Below, piece after piece: positions 59,501-64,000 of a stretch of DNA of 64,000 nucleotides. Position 1 is the first letter of the stretch. Every line of letters begins with the position of its first letter. Under the pieces are notes generated by a model. It was not told the origin of the DNA, ran no database searches, and was given only the letters and a program-made list of their open reading frames with translations. Source of the DNA: Kalmusia sp. IMI 367209 (lineage: Eukaryota > Ascomycota > Dothideomycetes > Pleosporales > Didymosphaeriaceae); contig JAPEUQ010000014.1 of assembly GCA_027946365.1 (NCBI GenBank), positions 744,001-808,000 on the forward strand. Direction: 5' to 3'. The translations under genes and the position numbers were made by a program.

Positions 59501-61394
59501 ATGCGCTTGCCTCATATCCGTGGAGTCGCCGTCACTCGAGGAACACGCCGCAACAACAAAAGTCTTGGCAAACGTGCCCCTCATGGCGTCCATAACGCTG
59601 CCCGTCTGGTACACACAAATGCAGCCGCGTTCCCATGCACGACCACTAACGCTGAAAAGCTGCAGCTCACACCGTCGCGAACCGCCAAAGTGTCTTCCAG
59701 CATGTCAGATGGCAACTCGGTAGAGCGCAATTTGACACAGGAACCTCTCGAAGAGTCACCGCCCACGTCTCTAAACAATCGCTCCGTCACAAACCGTTCA
59801 CTGCCGGCGAGACCTCCTCTGCCACCAAACCCTCCGCCTCCGTATACTCTCCCAGGAACCTATCTACACGAATTCGGAGCATACGAAAATCATCTTCAAG
59901 CGGCTCAGTACAACGAGTGGGCTGAGTACAGCCAACAGATGGCAGAGTATTGGCAAGGCTACGCGCAGCGCATTCAACAGCCTACCGCGTTTGGACAAGT
60001 CCCGGGTCAGCCAGGCTCCTTCACCGGCAACATTCCCCTTCCAGCCAGTGGTGCCCCTTTGCTTCCGATCCCGTTTCCACTGCCCAAATCAGGCATGTCC
60101 AATGTCAACTCCCCGCCGGGCCCGATTCCAGACGCTGCGCCAGGCCGCTTGAACGACAATACACTAGCGCCGAGTGCGCTCGCAGGCACCCAACAAGCTG
60201 TTTCTGGTAGCAGGCCACCTTTATCAAACCCGTTCGCAAGCACCCACCCAGACAACTTTAGTAGCAACCTTCCACCCGTTAGTTCGTTTACAGGCACCCA
60301 ACCGCCATTCTTCACTGGCAACATCCAACCTGCGAACCTATTTGCAAGAGGCGCGGCGGGTGCTAGATTGCAGTAGGAGAACCCAGAGATGTCTTTGAAC
60401 TTGCATGTTGACAATATTCCTAGTCCGTTCGGCCCGCTACCCTACCCGCCTCCAATCCCTCCCCAGCCGATCAATATGAAGCAGGCACCTAGTGCTGCAT
60501 TACCACCGAAAGCTGAGTACGACATCTCCATTTTCCTACAGTGCTACGAATTTCTGAGGACCCATTACGGGTCGAGTTACCCTAGGATACACACGATACA
60601 CATGAGGGACTAACGAAGTTTACAGGAGCCTTGAGGTTGGTGAGCGGAAGAACAAGCACAAGCAGCCTAAGATCTACCTTCCCGCCCCCTTGCCTACCTT
60701 TGAGTACCTCGCCCGTGCTGTACTTCGACCTGAAGTCCTGGTACCTCCGAACAGGAAGCTCGTCATTCTCGATCTCAACGGGACTCTCTTATATCGTCCG
60801 AATGCGCGTAAGCAACCGAAGAAGATGATTAGTCGTCCCTTCCTCCCGCAATTCTTGGCTTATCTCTTCGACAACTTCGCTGTCATGATTTGGTCATCGG
60901 CTAGGCCGGAGAACGTGAAGATCTTGGTAGAAGAGGGCCTTGGTGTATATCATAATCGACTCGTCGCTGTCTGGGCTAGAGATACGCTTGGACTTGCTCC
61001 GCACCATTACAGTGCTAATGTGCAGGTTTATAAGCAACTCACGCGTGTTTGGGCTTCGGACGAGATTCAAAAGCACATGGACGGTTATGAGTGGGGCAAG
61101 CGTTTCGATCAACGAAACACTATTCTAATTGATGATTCGGCTTTGAAAGCCTCCGCGCAACCGCATAATCTGCTAGAGATTCCGGAGTTCGAAGGTGTTG
61201 AACCCAATGTCCCCGTTCAAGATATTCTGGGAGAGGTGGTTGGATATCTTGAGTTACTGAAAATGCAGGAAGACGTCTCCAAATTCATTCACAAGGAGCC
61301 ATTCAGGGCTGATGGAACGTGGAAAGTTAAATGGGCTGACTTGGGTGTCCCTGGGGCTCCATTCGAGGACACTGACACAAATACGGTGTCATGA
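59501..61394 (+). CDS. FCP1/NIF-type HAD phosphatase-like protein, in-frame TAG
   Basis: This is a predicted HAD-superfamily protein of the FCP1/NLI-interacting-factor type. Preferred exons are 59501-60516 and 60626-61394 (donor GTACGA, acceptor TTACAG). The N-terminus is Arg-rich without acidic residues and could target mitochondria; an alternative ATG is at 59702 (MSDGNSVERN). A Pro-rich region (PARPPLPPNPPPPYTLPGTY) follows. The catalytic part holds KLVILDLNGTLLYRP, VMIWSSARPENVKIL, AVWARDTLGL, and TILIDDSALKA. The first motif is DxNGT where FCP1 enzymes have DxDGT, so the general acid/base Asp is replaced by Asn. A TAG at 60374-60376 interrupts the frame between GARLQ and ENPEMSLNLHVDN. 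A 99-bp phase-0 intron at 60278-60376 (donor GTTAGT) would remove it, but its branch site is weak. Otherwise it is a nonsense change or error. Confidence 0.75.
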
Positions 61395-61836
61395 TTGGCG
61401 AACGAATACGCTATACATGTTCAAGGTTCACCTTTCCTTCCTCCGGCATATTATACATCATGTAATGGTGTAATATGGTGTTGGAGTTTCCAAGCGATGG
61501 ACTGGGCGTTGTGGGCAATCGGTGTCTGTTTGCGATACCATGGGAGGCAGTCTGGGCGGGCGTCACAGTACTACGTCAAAATCTGAAGAATCATTGTGGG
61601 CGGAGTCATCCCAAGATCCACAATGCAACCACACCTGTACGGTCTTTTCCGTCACCCATTGTGCATCCACACATGACCTTCGTTTGGTCCAAACAACAGA
61701 AATGAGCAGATGAGATCAAGAAAAATAACCTTTCACGTGGTTTAATGAGACACATTGTAATAAGCGGTCATTCAGCAAAAAGGAAATATCTCAGTCACTT
61801 CCCTATTCGAGGGATTCAAGCCAAAAAGAGATGGAC
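61395..61836. other. 3' region of the HAD gene and spacer to the tRNA
   Basis: About 440 bases with no gene. Short plus-strand frames continue past the HAD stop without family resemblance. Confidence 0.5.
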
Positions 61837-61921
61837 TGGTCAGTACGGGGGTCGAACCCGCGACCTTGGCGTTAACAGTGAGATATTAGCACCACGCTCT
61901 AACCAACTGAGCTAACCGACC
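61837..61921 (-). tRNA. tRNA-Ile (anticodon AAU) with an 11-nt intron
   Basis: Read on the minus strand, the gene starts GGTCGGTTAGCTCAGTTGG and ends with the T arm GGTTCGACCCC and acceptor ACTGACC plus discriminator A. The 7-bp acceptor stem pairs GGTCGGT with ACTGACC (one G-U). Boxes A (TTAGCTCAGTTGG) and B (GGTTCGACCCC) are clear. The anticodon stem TGGTG pairs with CGCCA around the loop CTAATAA, so the anticodon is AAT. An 11-nt intron (TCTCACTGTTA) interrupts the loop one base 3' of the anticodon, the normal site for nuclear tRNA introns. CCA is not encoded beyond the overlap with the acceptor end, as expected for a eukaryote. Confidence 0.95.
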
Positions 61922-64000
61922 GATCGAATGAATCTTGTGATTGGCTGTTCGACGAAGATTTGACACGAATCAGAGTACTTATCCATGAATTTTAACATAA
62001 TCCAAATAAGAAGTCGTCGTGAGAAAGTGAATGTAAACTGTCCTAATGAAGAGCAATGTGCAGGTTGGGTTGGAAGTGGAATCGTGCAGAATTTTCACTT
62101 CGGAAGTCAAATTTTTCACTGGCGTGAAATTCGAATTTCAAGATCGGGATGTCGATCTTAGGAATAGACAACGCTGTAATAATGTGCAGTCTATTCTCGT
62201 AGACAGAGATCATCTTGTGACCAGGATTGATCGCATTTCAGAATCACGATATTAGCTCGATTGATGGACCTATGCGTGTATTATGTAAGCTCTCCTATGT
62301 CATCGTCACGGTCCGTCTGTCCAATTGAATACTGATTTACCCACTGAGAGGCACTAAATGCATTGATTTTGATAACCCTAGCTAACGGAAATCGTCAACT
62401 AGAATTAGAAAAAGGTTGTGCATGCTGCTCGCGAGCGGATTCCTGCAGTCTGAAGGTTTTAAATTTTGAAAGAACACTGTGCAACTTTAGTGCGGTACCC
62501 AAGATTCATACAATTCTTAAGCTATATCACTGTGATCTCATGGACCACTAGAATAGCAGTGAGAAGTATTCATACATACATCGAGGTGTTAGATGATAAA
62601 TCCATTGCCAAGTGATTCCATAACGTTTCCCCGCTGACTATATAATTGCGAGCCTACCTAGAAGATTCAATCTGAAATGACAGAGCGATTATACGTTCGT
62701 GTGTTGATCACTACTCAATTGATTACTCAAGGTGCACAGAGTGTGTACATAACGCAACTCAGGTCCCGCTCCTCGATTCCTACTCGTCAAGAAACACGAG
62801 GTTGATACGAGCGCGGAGTAAACAATACAATGGTGTGAATTTGAAGATATATCCTGTTGAGATGAACAATAACGCGGCGTGACTGTCATCTCAAATCAAT
62901 ATGTTTCCCTGCAACTGGCTTTATGGACGCTAGTATGGACTGAGATATCATGAATACACAACATAGACGAGGGTGGTCTCTGAAATTCTATCCCTAAGCT
63001 GTGAAGATGGTACAATCTACCTCATCATGTTTTTTGTTTGGTATTTGACCCTGTAGTGAAAGCAATTGATGGCATCAAAGTCACAAATAAGTTTGACCCT
63101 GTCAGCGCAATTTCATGACTACGCCGAGAGTCGAGACTCTAGAGGAAGTGTAAGACCTAAAGGAACGAGGCTCAAAATCTGTAGATAGATTCGTTCAGTC
63201 AGCTTGAACTTCGATCTCTCGGGTAGTTTTTAGTCCTCCGCCCTACTCGTTCTTAAGCTGTTCTAACCTTTCGTGCACTTCCTTTCTTTCACTGCTAAGC
63301 ACGTAAAAGTGTCGTACTCTCTAAAGTCATTGATTTTTGATTACGGTAGTAGGATAGGTACTATAACAGTAACATTTACGTGACAGTCGCTTTGCTGCTG
63401 TAGCATGCACACATTTGAATTGTGAATATTGAACATCATGGCAGATGCATAATCCTACGCTCGCAAGACTCGCTGAACTAACACACATGTAGCGATCCCA
63501 TCATAATTCCCGAATCCAGACTCGTCAGGCTGAAAGAGATCTCTCACGATTTCTTTCCAGCCCTACCTACGCCCCGCTGATCCCTTCCCTCCCTAGAGAG
63601 CCATCATACCACCCAACATTCACCTCGCCTACCCCTGCTCAACATCCAGTCTGTCGGGAACAGCAAAGAACAGCAAAGCAAACCTGCGCCAACAACAATT
63701 CGATCGCATACATCACGCCATTGCAGTTCATTTCGCCTACGCGCGATACGCGCCGACGCCATGCCCAACATGCATCTCAATTTCCCTACGCCATCGCTTG
63801 CATCTCTACAAGGCACAATCCCAGCGACCATACTATCGATTTGCTACGACGGATGCGCAACTTCACGTCAGCAATCAATATCGATACAAAGCCAGCCACG
63901 CACCCACGATCCAGGTCCGCAAATCTGCAAGTAAGCCCGCCACCTCATCATTCCCCGAGAGCCTAGCCCGACTCTGCAAAAAACTGCCGTTCACATGTGT
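61922..64000. other. 2.1 kb to the window end without a callable gene
   Basis: The first 1.6 kb is AT-leaning and stop-rich in all frames. From about 63560 the plus strand turns C-rich with CCCTTCCCTCCC and CACC runs, which resembles a promoter or leader of a plus-strand gene beyond the window. The open frame at 63721-63966 lacks an ATG and has no family resemblance. Confidence 0.45.

Overview
The window is nuclear DNA from a filamentous ascomycete (Pezizomycotina). The signs are genes split by many 46-80 bp GT-AG introns with CTRAC-type branch sites near the acceptor, intergenic spaces of 0.5-3 kb, a nuclear complex I subunit, and a Kex2-processed small secreted protein. The gene content would suit a dothideomycete, perhaps Pleosporales, but that is inference. 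I see no bacterial operons, CRISPR arrays, rRNA or complete transposon.

Layout. 0-4.5 kb: a 5'-truncated Nudix hydrolase (+), an aquaporin (-) and the ER membrane complex subunit EMC7 (+). 4.5-5.9 kb: mostly empty, with one speculative three-exon microgene. 5.9-18.5 kb: a housekeeping block with the complex I 78 kDa subunit (+), convergent F1-ATPase beta (-), a gene-free stretch holding a perfect 116-bp inverted repeat, glycogen branching enzyme (-), and divergent mitochondrial ClpX/Mcx1 (+). 21-23 kb: a protein with the Spt23/Mga2 N-terminal region but no IPT, ankyrin or membrane part (-), followed by about 6.7 kb without a supportable gene. 29.6-36.7 kb: an orphan 603-residue protein (-), GPI13 (-) and a small single-pass membrane protein (-). 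39.9-46 kb: a Pumilio RNA-binding protein (+) convergent with an NCS1 purine-cytosine permease (-). 47.3-53.8 kb: a SET-domain protein (-), a secreted CAP/PR-1 protein (-) and a five-exon small secreted crystallin-like protein (-). 54.8-56.2 kb: gene relics. 56.7-62 kb: a BTB/POZ protein (+), RRP36 (-), a divergent FCP1/NIF-type HAD protein (+) and an intron-containing tRNA-Ile (-). The last 2 kb shows nothing I can call.

Functional picture. Most genes serve core biology: respiration (complex I, ATP synthase), mitochondrial protein quality control, ER and GPI-anchor biogenesis, glycogen, ribosome biogenesis and mRNA control. The 47-54 kb stretch is more accessory, with two secreted proteins and a SET protein in gene-poor DNA.

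Main oddities. The complex I gene carries two frame-breaking insertions although its neighbours are intact. The HAD gene has an in-frame TAG. The Spt23/Mga2-like gene stops before its usual second half. The branching enzyme uses a GC-AG intron. All exon models were built by hand from splice signals, reading phase and remembered family features, with no alignment or RNA data.
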